7,131 bases of DNA, from the NCBI GenBank assembly GCA_027371515.1, contig DAHXMX010000049.1, positions 1 to 7,131 on the forward strand, in the 5' to 3' direction. Under the pieces are notes generated by a model, which worked only from the letters and a program-made list of their open reading frames with translations, was not told the DNA's origin and made no database searches. Shown one piece after another: positions 1 through 6,071 of the stretch (the stretch's first letter is position 1; each line of letters starts with the position of its first letter). The position numbers and the translations under genes were made by a program. Origin of the DNA: Neisseriaceae bacterium (GTDB taxonomy: Bacteria > Pseudomonadota > Gammaproteobacteria > Burkholderiales > UBA11063).

Positions 1-123
1 GAGCACATGATATTAGTGTTGTGCGCAGAGAATACCCGAATACTGCAGGAACATCAAATTCTATCATAACTTGTTGATAGAATGCAAGTGTGAGGTATTT
101 GTGCCTTGCGTTATATGATTGAT
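1..123. other. Edge region with no recognised gene
   Basis: Nothing here could be assigned to a family. On the plus strand, two frames open at the window edge close at TAA 67-69 and TGA 75-77, so this could be the last codons of a plus-strand gene. On the minus strand, one frame stays open from an ATG at 47-45 out of the window. Neither the plus-strand peptides nor the minus-strand peptide (MIEFDVPAVFGYSLRTT...) resembles a protein I know. In particular the minus frame is not FnlB/CapF, which would be the expected next gene after fnlA. The hairpin at 58-83 is listed separately. Confidence 0.5.
58..83. repeat. 9-bp inverted repeat (hairpin)
   Basis: ATTCTATCA (58-66) and TGATAGAAT (75-83) are perfect inverted arms separated by 8 nt. 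There is no T-run after either arm, so it is not a standard intrinsic terminator in either direction. It lies about 40 bp past the stop codon of the minus-strand fnlA-like gene, and the plus-strand stop codons at 67-69 and 75-77 fall inside it. A 3'-end structure of either flanking transcript is possible. Confidence 0.45.
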
Positions 124-1149
124 TTAGTCAATTGATTTTGGTTTAATTAATTTTTGTATTGTATTGAGTTTGCATAACATATCTTTTGTTTGTGATAAAT
201 CTAATTGTGTAGTATTGTGTGAATTATAATCCGTAACTGTATCTAAATTTTTATTCCCATAATCAAAATATTTTGCATAATTTAAATCTCGATTATCAGC
301 CGGAACTTTAAAATAATCGCCCAAATCAATAGCTGATAGCATTTCTTCACGTGTTAGCAAACATTCGTATAGTTTTTCACCATGACGAGTACCTATTATT
401 TTTATAGGATAGCTACTATCACCAGCTATTAATTCTTTAATAGCTAATGCTATATCGCCAACTTTAGAAGCCGGTGCTTTTTGTACAAAAAGATCTCCAT
501 TATTACCATTACTAAAAGCATACAATACTAGATTAACCGCATCATCTAAAGTCATCATGAAACGTGTCATATCTGGATTTGTTACGGTTAATGGTTGTTT
601 TGATTTAATCTGATTTATAAATAATGGTATTACTGAACCACGTGATGCCATGACATTTCCATAACGGGTAGTGCATATCATCATATTCGATGGGGTATTG
701 CGTGATTTTGCAGTTATTACCTTTTCCATCATTGCTTTAGATATGCCCATTGCATTAATTGGATAAGCTGCTTTATCTGTACTTAAGCATACTACTTTAC
801 TAACTCCAGATTGGATTGCAGCTTCAAGTACATTATCAGTACCTAATATATTAGTTTTTACAGCCTCAAGAGGATAAAATTCACATGAAGGAACTTGTTT
901 TAAAGCTGCCGCATGAAATATAAAATCTACTCCACGACATGCATGTAATACGCTTTTATAGTCACGTACATCACCTATATAAAACTTAATTTTTGGATGA
1001 TTAAATAACTTACGCATATCATCCTGTTTTTTTTCATCACGACTAAAAATACGAATCTCTTTTAAATTCATATCAAAAAAACGACGCAACACTGCATTAC
1101 CAAATGAACCAGTGCCTCCTGTTATTAACAATACTTTATTATCAAACAT
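124..1149 (-). CDS. fnlA: UDP-N-acetylglucosamine 4,6-dehydratase/epimerase, CapE/FnlA/WbjB type
   Basis: Cytoplasmic NAD(P)-dependent extended short-chain dehydrogenase, 341 aa, close to the usual length of about 344 for this subgroup. In the family, the enzyme dehydrates UDP-GlcNAc at C4/C6 and epimerises the product. This is the first step towards UDP-L-FucNAc for O-antigen or capsule. Visible motifs: the nucleotide-binding TGGTGSFG at residues 10-17, FSRDEKKQDDMR at 35-46, GDVRD at 59-63, HAAALKQVPSCE at 79-90, STDK at 123-126, NAMGISKAMMEK at 132-143, TRYGNVMASRGSVIPLF at 161-177 and YNSHNT at 308-313. The usual YxxxK is MxxxK here (M134, K138), which as I recall it is typical of CapE/FnlA rather than of the FlaA1/PseB branch. 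The ATG start is preceded by AGG (1159-1157, minus strand) at about 7 nt. FnlB and FnlC are not adjacent, and the gene is divergent from glgC. PseB or CapD are less likely alternatives. Confidence 0.9.
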   Translation of the reverse strand: MFDNKVLLITGGTGSFGNAVLRRFFDMNLKEIRIFSRDEKKQDDMRKLFNHPKIKFYIGDVRDYKSVLHACRGVDFIFHAAALKQVPSCEFYPLEAVKTNILGTDNVLEAAIQSGVSKVVCLSTDKAAYPINAMGISKAMMEKVITAKSRNTPSNMMICTTRYGNVMASRGSVIPLFINQIKSKQPLTVTNPDMTRFMMTLDDAVNLVLYAFSNGNNGDLFVQKAPASKVGDIALAIKELIAGDSSYPIKIIGTRHGEKLYECLLTREEMLSAIDLGDYFKVPADNRDLNYAKYFDYGNKNLDTVTDYNSHNTTQLDLSQTKDMLCKLNTIQKLIKPKSID

Positions 1150-1152
1150 TTT

Positions 1153-1164
1153 TTTACCTGTAAA
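1153..1164. promoter_or_regulatory. Operator-like dyad, copy 1
   Basis: TTTAC-CT-GTAAA is a 10-base perfect dyad around a 2-nt centre. It overlaps the ribosome binding site of the fnlA-like gene, so it is centred near +28 of the proposed transcript. The longer block 1151-1164 is a perfect 14-bp inverted copy of 1226-1239. The recurrence and symmetry suggest a binding site for a dimeric regulator; I cannot name the regulator. Confidence 0.45.
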
Positions 1165-1192
1165 TTTTAAATGGTATGAATAGATAGGCTAC

Positions 1193-1201
1193 ATTATAGC
1201 A
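1193..1201 (-). promoter_or_regulatory. Extended -10 promoter of the fnlA-like gene
   Basis: Read on the minus strand this is TGC-TATAAT, a perfect consensus -10 hexamer (1198-1193) with the TG extension. There is no good -35 hexamer at 16-18 bp, which fits an extended -10 promoter that depends less on -35. Transcription would start near 1186 and give a leader of about 37 nt before the ATG at 1149. The promoter sits between two TTTAC-NN-GTAAA dyads. No expression evidence is available. Confidence 0.55.
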
Positions 1202-1225
1202 TTTAATACTATTATTTTATTGCTT

Positions 1226-1237
1226 TTTACAGGTAAA
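1226..1237. promoter_or_regulatory. Operator-like dyad, copy 2
   Basis: TTTAC-AG-GTAAA carries the same two half-sites as the copy at 1153-1164, with centres 73 bp apart, close to seven helical turns. It is centred near -45 relative to the proposed minus-strand start and about 100 bp upstream of the likely glgC -10 box. It could therefore influence both divergent units. This is an inference from sequence symmetry only. Confidence 0.45.
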
Positions 1238-1336
1238 AATATTTGTGTAAGACAATTTGTTGATTGGATATTAATTGGGATAATCACATACCTAAAATAA
1301 GTTAAAATATATAATAATTAAAATATTAATATTTGA

Positions 1337-1342
1337 TATAAT
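1337..1342 (+). promoter_or_regulatory. Candidate -10 box for glgCA
   Basis: A perfect TATAAT lies 36 nt upstream of the glgC ATG and would start transcription near 1349. No convincing -35 hexamer is found 16-18 bp upstream (ATAATT-like), and the DNA around it is almost pure A/T, including a 14-bp palindrome AAATATT-AATATTT at 1321-1334, so chance occurrence is a real risk. An alternative is TTGTTG (1257-1262), 16 bp, GATAAT (1279-1284), which would give a longer leader. Confidence 0.35.
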
Positions 1343-1378
1343 TTGAGCATAAGTTAATTTTTTTGAAAGAAGGCGAAT

Positions 1379-2641
1379 ATGATGACTCAAAATTTAAATT
1401 CGCGTCAGCTTACTAAGCAAGCGATGGCATTAGTATTAGCTGGTGGACGCGGTTCTCGTTTGCATCAATTAACAGATAATCGCGCTAAACCTGCCGTGTA
1501 TTTTGGTGGCAAATTTCGCATTATTGATTTTGCTTTATCTAATTGTTTAAATTCAGATATTCGACGTATTGGTGTAGTAACTCAATACAAATCACACTCG
1601 CTATTGCGCCATTTGCAACGCGGTTGGAGTTTTTTACGTTCTGAGTTAAATGAATTTATTGATTTATTACCAGCACAGCAAAGAATTAATGAAGAGCATT
1701 GGTATCGTGGTACGGCAGATGCGGTATATCAAAATATTGATATTATTCGCTCATATGCACCTGAGTATATTGTAATATTAGCTGGCGATCATATCTATAA
1801 ACAAGATTATTCGATAATGCTACAAGATCATGTGTTAAATAGTTCTGGATGTACGATTGGTTGCATTGAAGTGCCTGTAGAAGAAGCTTCTGCTTTTGGT
1901 ATCATGGGAATTGATAATCAACGTAAAATAACTTCTTTTATTGAAAAACCTTCAGTTCCAGCAACTATTCCAGATAATCCTAAAAAGTCATTAGCAAGCA
2001 TGGGAATTTATATTTTTAATTCGCAATATTTATTTAAGCTATTAGATGATGATATCAATAATCCAAATTCTACTCATGATTTTGGTAAAGATATAATTCC
2101 ACGTGTTGTAAGTGAAGGGCGTGCGCTAGCTCATCCATTTAATATGTCTTGTGTACAAATGAATAATAATGAGCCATATTGGAGAGATGTAGGGACAGTT
2201 GACGCTTATTGGGAAGCTAATTTAGATCTTGCATCTAACATGCCTGAACTTAATCTTTATGATACAAATTGGCCTATCTGGACACATCAAGAACAATTAG
2301 CACCAGCTAAATTTGTTCCTGATAATGATGGAAATAACGGCAATATACAAAATACAATGATTTCTGGGGGGTGTATTGTATCAGGTTCTGAAATTAATCA
2401 CACCGTAATTTTTTCAAGAGTTAGAATCTATTCTGGATGTAAAATTAATCAAGCGGTTATTTTGCCTAATAGTATTATTGGTGAAAACTGTCGTTTGTCT
2501 AAGGTGGTGATTGATAGAGGTTGTGTTATTCCTAATGGAACAGTAATTGGTGAAGATGCTAAACTTGATGCTGAACGATTTCATGTTTCAAAAAATAAAG
2601 TAGTACTAGTAACTAAACAAATGTTAGATAAAATAAAATAA
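1379..2641 (+). CDS. glgC: Glucose-1-phosphate adenylyltransferase (ADP-glucose pyrophosphorylase)
   Basis: Makes ADP-glucose and pyrophosphate from ATP and glucose 1-phosphate, the committed and usually allosterically controlled step of bacterial glycogen synthesis in the cytoplasm. The protein is 420 aa, near the usual 420-430. An N-terminal nucleotidyltransferase fold carries GGRGSRL (22-28), KPAVYFGGKFRIIDFALSN (37-55), YRGTADAVYQN (109-119) and AGDHIYK (135-141; D137 matches the family's catalytic Asp). IEKP follows at 188-191, where K190 matches the glucose-1-phosphate-binding Lys, and YWRDVGTVDAYWEAN at 267-281. The C-terminal part (about 325-400) has hexapeptide-like repeats expected of the left-handed beta-helix. 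The Shine-Dalgarno AAGAAGG (1367-1373) is 5 nt from the first ATG and 8 nt from the second (1382), so translation may begin at Met2. It precedes glgA by 68 nt on the same strand. The RAKPAV segment that contributes to activator binding in enterobacterial enzymes is kept. Confidence 0.97.
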   Translation: MMTQNLNSRQLTKQAMALVLAGGRGSRLHQLTDNRAKPAVYFGGKFRIIDFALSNCLNSDIRRIGVVTQYKSHSLLRHLQRGWSFLRSELNEFIDLLPAQQRINEEHWYRGTADAVYQNIDIIRSYAPEYIVILAGDHIYKQDYSIMLQDHVLNSSGCTIGCIEVPVEEASAFGIMGIDNQRKITSFIEKPSVPATIPDNPKKSLASMGIYIFNSQYLFKLLDDDINNPNSTHDFGKDIIPRVVSEGRALAHPFNMSCVQMNNNEPYWRDVGTVDAYWEANLDLASNMPELNLYDTNWPIWTHQEQLAPAKFVPDNDGNNGNIQNTMISGGCIVSGSEINHTVIFSRVRIYSGCKINQAVILPNSIIGENCRLSKVVIDRGCVIPNGTVIGEDAKLDAERFHVSKNKVVLVTKQMLDKIK

Positions 2642-2657
2642 TTTCATTTAATTTTAG

Positions 2658-2683
2658 AATAGCTACATTTAAATGTAGCTATT
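2658..2683 (+). promoter_or_regulatory. Perfect 26-bp palindrome in the glgC-glgA gap
   Basis: AATAGCTACATTT (2658-2670) is followed directly by its exact reverse complement (2671-2683). As RNA it can form a stem of about 10 bp (AAUAGCUACA with UGUAGCUAUU) around a UUUAAA loop. The following stretch (2684-2696) is T-rich but broken by A and G, so a weak terminator or attenuator is possible. It starts 16 nt after the glgC stop and ends 13 nt before the glgA Shine-Dalgarno. It may tune glgA relative to glgC, protect the glgC 3' end, or bind a dimeric protein. Confidence 0.6.
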
Positions 2684-2696
2684 ATTAGATTTTATT

Positions 2697-2701
2697 AAAG
2701 G
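2697..2701 (+). promoter_or_regulatory. Ribosome binding site deciding the glgA start
   Basis: AAAGG lies 8 nt before the ATG at 2710 but only 2 nt before the in-frame GTG at 2704. The spacing favours the ATG. That start also puts the KTGGL lysine at residue 15, as in E. coli GlgA. Confidence 0.7.
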
Positions 2702-2709
2702 TTGTGTCA

Positions 2710-4164
2710 ATGAAAGTCCTTCATGTATGTAGTGAATTGTTTCCATTGTTAAAAACTGGTGGTCTAGCTGATGTGACAGGTGCACTACCGCTAGCATTGT
2801 CTTCATTAGGATGTGATATTCGAGTGTTGGTACCAGGTTTCCCAGCTTTTCTAAATCAAGCAGAGGATAAAACTTTACTTGTTGAAATTGGCCCTAAATT
2901 TGGTGCTCATCAAATCAAGATTTATCAAGCTAAAGTACCAAATACTAATATTAACTTATATATTATTGATGCCCATGAATTATATGATCGTGCTAATAAT
3001 CCGTATGTAGATAGCAATAATAATCCATATTTAGATAATCATCTTCGGTTTGCGTTACTTGGTTATATAGCTAAAGAGATTGCTCTTGGCTTAGATATTA
3101 ATTGGCGTCCGCAGATAATTCATGGTCATGATTGGCATTCTGGGCTTGCTTTTGCTTATCTTAAAGCTCAGGAAATAGCAACAGGGCAAAAAATTGCTGG
3201 AACTATATTTACGATTCATAATTTAGCATATCAAGGCACATTTCCGGCTTCTGTATTTCGTGACCTAGAGTTGCCTGAACACTTTTTTAATATAAATGGT
3301 TTGGAGTTTTTTGGACAAATTTCATTTATTAAATCAGGTTTGTTTTTTAGCGATAAAATAACAACGGTTAGCCAAACTTATTCACTTGAGATTCAATCAC
3401 CAGAACAAGGTTGCGGATTAGATGGCTTATTAAGAAATCGTAGATATGATTTACATGGTATTTTAAATGGTGTTGATTATGATGTATGGAATCCTAGTAA
3501 AGATAATATAATTAGTAATAAGTACAATAGTAACTCACTAGCAAAGAAAGCTAAATGTAAAGCAAGTTTACAAGAGCATGTTGGATTAGAAATTAATCCA
3601 AATAGATTGTTATTTGTAGTTATAAGTCGTTTAACTGAGCAAAAGGGAATTAATTTGATTTTACAGGCATTACCTGAGATTATTAATCGCGGTGGTCAAA
3701 TAGCAATTTTAGGTAGCGGAAATAAAGAATTAGAAGATGCTTTTGTAGTTGCTGCAAAACATAATCCAAAGTCAATTGCGGTACAAATCGGTTATGATGA
3801 AGAGCACGCCCATCGTTTGATAGCTGGTGGAGATGTCATACTAGTTCCTTCACGCTTTGAACCGTGTGGACTTACTCAGTTATATGGTCTTATATATGGG
3901 ACATTGCCATTAGTAAGAAATGTTGGAGGGTTAGCTGATACAGTTACAGATTCATCTTTGGAGAATTTATATGAGAAATCTGCAACTGGATTTGTATTTA
4001 ATAATTTTGATGCCGATTTTTATACTCAAGCTATTCGCCGTGCTTTTGCGTTATATAGTCGTAAAAGTGATTGGAAAAATGTTCAAAAATGTGCTATGAG
4101 TAAAGATTTTAGTTGGCAAAAATCTGCTGAACAATATTTAATGCTATATAAACAAATTAATTAA
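2710..4164 (+). CDS. glgA: Glycogen synthase (ADP-glucose dependent, GT5)
   Basis: Transfers glucose from ADP-glucose to the non-reducing end of a growing alpha-1,4-glucan in the cytoplasm, using the product of the upstream glgC. It is 484 aa from the chosen ATG, against a usual 475-485. It has the GT-B fold of glycosyltransferase family 5. The N-terminal half carries MKVLHVCSELFPLLKTGGLAD, with K15 of the KTGGL ADP-glucose loop, then HGHDWHSG at 138-145 and FTIHNLAYQG at 167-176. The C-terminal half carries SRLTEQKG at 306-313 (R307 and K312 match the conserved phosphate-contacting pair), PSRFEPCGLTQLYGL at 380-394 with the conserved Glu at 384, and NVGGLADTV at 404-412. An in-frame GTG at 2704 would add two residues but is too near the Shine-Dalgarno. 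No glgB, glgX or glgP is in the window. The stop codon overlaps an all-A/T palindrome. Confidence 0.97.
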   Translation: MKVLHVCSELFPLLKTGGLADVTGALPLALSSLGCDIRVLVPGFPAFLNQAEDKTLLVEIGPKFGAHQIKIYQAKVPNTNINLYIIDAHELYDRANNPYVDSNNNPYLDNHLRFALLGYIAKEIALGLDINWRPQIIHGHDWHSGLAFAYLKAQEIATGQKIAGTIFTIHNLAYQGTFPASVFRDLELPEHFFNINGLEFFGQISFIKSGLFFSDKITTVSQTYSLEIQSPEQGCGLDGLLRNRRYDLHGILNGVDYDVWNPSKDNIISNKYNSNSLAKKAKCKASLQEHVGLEINPNRLLFVVISRLTEQKGINLILQALPEIINRGGQIAILGSGNKELEDAFVVAAKHNPKSIAVQIGYDEEHAHRLIAGGDVILVPSRFEPCGLTQLYGLIYGTLPLVRNVGGLADTVTDSSLENLYEKSATGFVFNNFDADFYTQAIRRAFALYSRKSDWKNVQKCAMSKDFSWQKSAEQYLMLYKQIN

Positions 4165-4203
4165 ATAATTTAATTAAAAATATTGCAAAAATATTATAAT
4201 TAT

Positions 4204-4233
4204 TTGCAAAATGTATAGCTAATGGTATATAAT
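4204..4233 (+). promoter_or_regulatory. Promoter of tRNA-Leu
   Basis: TTGCAA (4204-4209), an 18-bp spacer and a perfect TATAAT (4228-4233) predict a start near 4240, about 13 nt before the mature tRNA. A second TTGCAAAA at 4183-4190 repeats the -35 region. The tRNA can therefore be transcribed independently of glgCA. Confidence 0.6.
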
Positions 4234-4252
4234 ATGTATCTCGTTTGAAATA

Positions 4253-4337
4253 GCGGAAGTGGCGAAATTGGTAGACGCACTGGATTTAGGTTCCAGCGCC
4301 GCGAGGCGTAAGAGTTCGAGTCTCTTCTTCCGCACCA
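4253..4337 (+). tRNA. tRNA-Leu (anticodon UAG)
   Basis: An 85-nt class II tRNA with CCA encoded in the DNA (4335-4337). The acceptor stem pairs GCGGAAG (4253-4259) with CTTCCGC (4327-4333), followed by discriminator A4334. The anticodon stem is CTGGA (4280-4284) with TCCAG (4292-4296) around the loop TTTAGGT, placing the anticodon TAG at 4287-4289; it reads CUN leucine codons. The long variable arm CGCC-GCGA-GGCG at 4297-4308 is typical of leucine tRNAs. The T arm is AAGAG-TTCGAGT-CTCTT (4310-4326). All stems pair perfectly, so it looks functional. Confidence 0.97.
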
Positions 4338-4339
4338 TT

Positions 4340-4357
4340 TACTGATTAAATTCAGTA
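4340..4357 (+). terminator. Weak hairpin after tRNA-Leu
   Basis: TACTGA (4340-4345) and TCAGTA (4352-4357) form a 6-bp stem with a 6-nt loop, 2 nt after the tRNA CCA end. No U-tract follows, so it may be a processing or weak termination structure rather than a strong intrinsic terminator. The tRNA and oppA converge here. Confidence 0.3.
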
Positions 4358-4393
4358 TCATAACATACTAATTCATATAAGTTAATTTAAGAG

Positions 4394-4446
4394 CGTAAGT
4401 TTGTCACCAATTTCTTGATTTTAACATTAGTTGGCACTTTATTACG
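4394..4446 (-). terminator. Possible imperfect 3' structure after oppA
   Basis: CGTAA (4394-4398) pairs with TTACG (4442-4446), and inside it CCAA (4407-4410) pairs with TTGG (4431-4434), giving an imperfect long-range stem just past the oppA stop codon. There is no clear U-run. It is the only structure I see that could end the minus-strand lysE-oppA transcript, and support is weak. Confidence 0.2.
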
Positions 4447-4450
4447 TTGC

Positions 4451-6058
4451 TTACTGTAGAAAAAACCATTTACTTTGTACGTTATCTAGATAGTTGTCCT
4501 CTATTTTGTAACCTTTAACTCTAGGTTTTACTAATCTTTGATGTGCTGGTTCTATAAAAGGAATAACTGGATAATCATTGTTAACAATATTAATTGCTGT
4601 TAGATATATTTGTTTTTGATGTTCTAAATTAGTTTCGATGCTTGCTTGTTTAATTAATTTGTCATACTCTGGATTGCAGTATCCAGAATGATTATTACCA
4701 TTGTTGCATAAATAACTTGGGGTGTATGTGGTTACAAAGTTATAATCCGCGCCCCAAGTGCTCATTCTAAGATCAAAATCACCATTACTGCCAGATACTT
4801 GCCACGCTTTTAATTCTTGATTAACTAATTCTACTTCAACACCAAGAACTTGTTTCCACATTGCTGCAATAGCAATTGCAGTTTTTTTGTTAATGTCATT
4901 ATTAAAAAATGATATTGTTACCTTAAGCGGCTTATTTGAATTAAATCCAGCTTGTTGATAAAGTTCTTGCGCTAATTTATTTCGTTTATCAGTTGATAAT
5001 GTTTGCCACGAGTAGCCACTATTTTTATATTTGCCATTCTCAATAGTTGGTGTAACTACAGAATATAATGGAATTTGTCCTGAACGAAGTACTTTATAAG
5101 CTAATACTTGGCGATCTATTGCCATGCTTAAGGCTTGACGTAGTTTAGGATTATTTTTATATTTAGGGTTACGCATGTTAAATTCAATAAAATTAGTACG
5201 TTCCCAAGTAAAAACATGTAATTCATGTTGATATTTTTGCTTTAATGAATTAAATTTATCAACTGGTACATTTTGCCATGTTGTATCTAGTCCTCCAGTT
5301 TCATAGCTTGCTATTCCTACATTGCTATTAAAAAATGGAAAATATTTAACTTGTTGAATATGTACCATTGATTCATTGTAATAGTTCATGTTTTTAATTG
5401 CTAACATATGTCCATTGATAACATGTTCTTTTAGAATATACGCCCCAGATGTAACAATATTTTTAGGGTTAGTCCATGATTCTTGATATTTATCTATTAC
5501 GTGTTTTGGAACTACAAATACGGCAGGTGCTGTAATATAGGTTAAAAATTCACTCATAGGATGATTTAATTTTACTTGAAAGATATATTTACCTATAGCT
5601 TGCACACCTAAGGCTGTTGATGGTAATTTACCATCAATAATTTCTTGAGCATTAACCACGTTTGCTAATAAAAAGTTATATGTAGAGCCGGTTTTGGGGT
5701 TAACTAATCTTTGCCATGAGTAAACAAAGTCTGCGGCTGTAATTGGCGTTCCATCTGAAAATTTAAGATTTTGGCGCAAATAAAAAGTATATGTTTTACC
5801 GTCTGAGCTAATAGTATATTTATCTGCCATACCCAGAATTGGGCGATTAGATTGATCAAAATCGATTAATCCAGCAAATAAATCATTTACCACTCTCAGT
5901 TCTTGTCCATTTTCTGCACGCGCTGGGTCTATAGATGCTCCTTCGCCACCGATATCTACTAACAGAGTATTTTGATATTTAGTAGACGTTGTGGGTTTTG
6001 AGCATCCATCAATACAAACACATATTAACAGTATTCTAATTAATGCCAAGTACTTCAA
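4451..6058 (-). CDS. OppA-type peptide ABC transporter substrate-binding lipoprotein
   Basis: Extracytoplasmic binding protein of solute-binding family 5, expected to capture oligopeptides and deliver them to an Opp-type ABC permease. It is 535 aa, like E. coli OppA. The N-terminus (1-19) is a short hydrophobic signal ending IDGC, with Cys19 as the probable lipidated residue; Asp at -2 is unusual for a lipobox. Family features: DPARAENGQELRVVNDLFAGL (44-64), the FSDGTPITAADFVYSW region (100-115), RQALSMAIDR (307-316) and STWGADYN (433-440), where D438 matches the Asp that in OppA contacts the peptide amino end. Cys451 and Cys461 might form a disulphide. The start is TTG, supported by AAGGA at 8 nt, and there is no in-frame ATG until Met77. 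No oppBCDF follows (the next feature is a tRNA), so any permease is encoded elsewhere. It overlaps regulation with the LysE-type gene 11 nt upstream. The exact ligand is unknown. Confidence 0.9.
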   Translation of the reverse strand: MKYLALIRILLICVCIDGCSKPTTSTKYQNTLLVDIGGEGASIDPARAENGQELRVVNDLFAGLIDFDQSNRPILGMADKYTISSDGKTYTFYLRQNLKFSDGTPITAADFVYSWQRLVNPKTGSTYNFLLANVVNAQEIIDGKLPSTALGVQAIGKYIFQVKLNHPMSEFLTYITAPAVFVVPKHVIDKYQESWTNPKNIVTSGAYILKEHVINGHMLAIKNMNYYNESMVHIQQVKYFPFFNSNVGIASYETGGLDTTWQNVPVDKFNSLKQKYQHELHVFTWERTNFIEFNMRNPKYKNNPKLRQALSMAIDRQVLAYKVLRSGQIPLYSVVTPTIENGKYKNSGYSWQTLSTDKRNKLAQELYQQAGFNSNKPLKVTISFFNNDINKKTAIAIAAMWKQVLGVEVELVNQELKAWQVSGSNGDFDLRMSTWGADYNFVTTYTPSYLCNNGNNHSGYCNPEYDKLIKQASIETNLEHQKQIYLTAINIVNNDYPVIPFIEPAHQRLVKPRVKGYKIEDNYLDNVQSKWFFLQ

Positions 6059-6066
6059 ATTTATTA

Positions 6067-6071
6067 TCCTT
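6067..6071 (-). promoter_or_regulatory. Ribosome binding site for the TTG start of oppA
   Basis: AAGGA on the minus strand lies 8 nt before TTG at 6058-6056 and shares bases with the TAA stop of the preceding exporter gene (6072-6070). The strong site and good spacing support the rare TTG start. The overlap with the stop suggests translational coupling. Confidence 0.7.

Noticed and set aside
1..74. Short open frames at the left edge as gene remnants
   Set aside because: None of the peptides resembles a known family and all are too short to support a coding call.
58..115. Integron attC-like or IS-end structure
   Set aside because: Core sites RYYYAAC and GTTRRRY are not present in the right arrangement, and no integrase or cassette is visible.
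2704..2709. GTG start for glgA
   Set aside because: Only 2 nt from the Shine-Dalgarno; the ATG at 2710 has 8-nt spacing and restores the family-standard N-terminus.
4157..4177. 21-bp palindrome (TTAATTAAAT-A-ATTTAATTAA) across the glgA stop
   Set aside because: It is made entirely of A and T, gives a weak stem and is likely by chance in this composition.
4253..4450. Integration site or genomic island next to tRNA-Leu
   Set aside because: No integrase, no repeated tRNA 3' end and no composition shift were seen after the tRNA.
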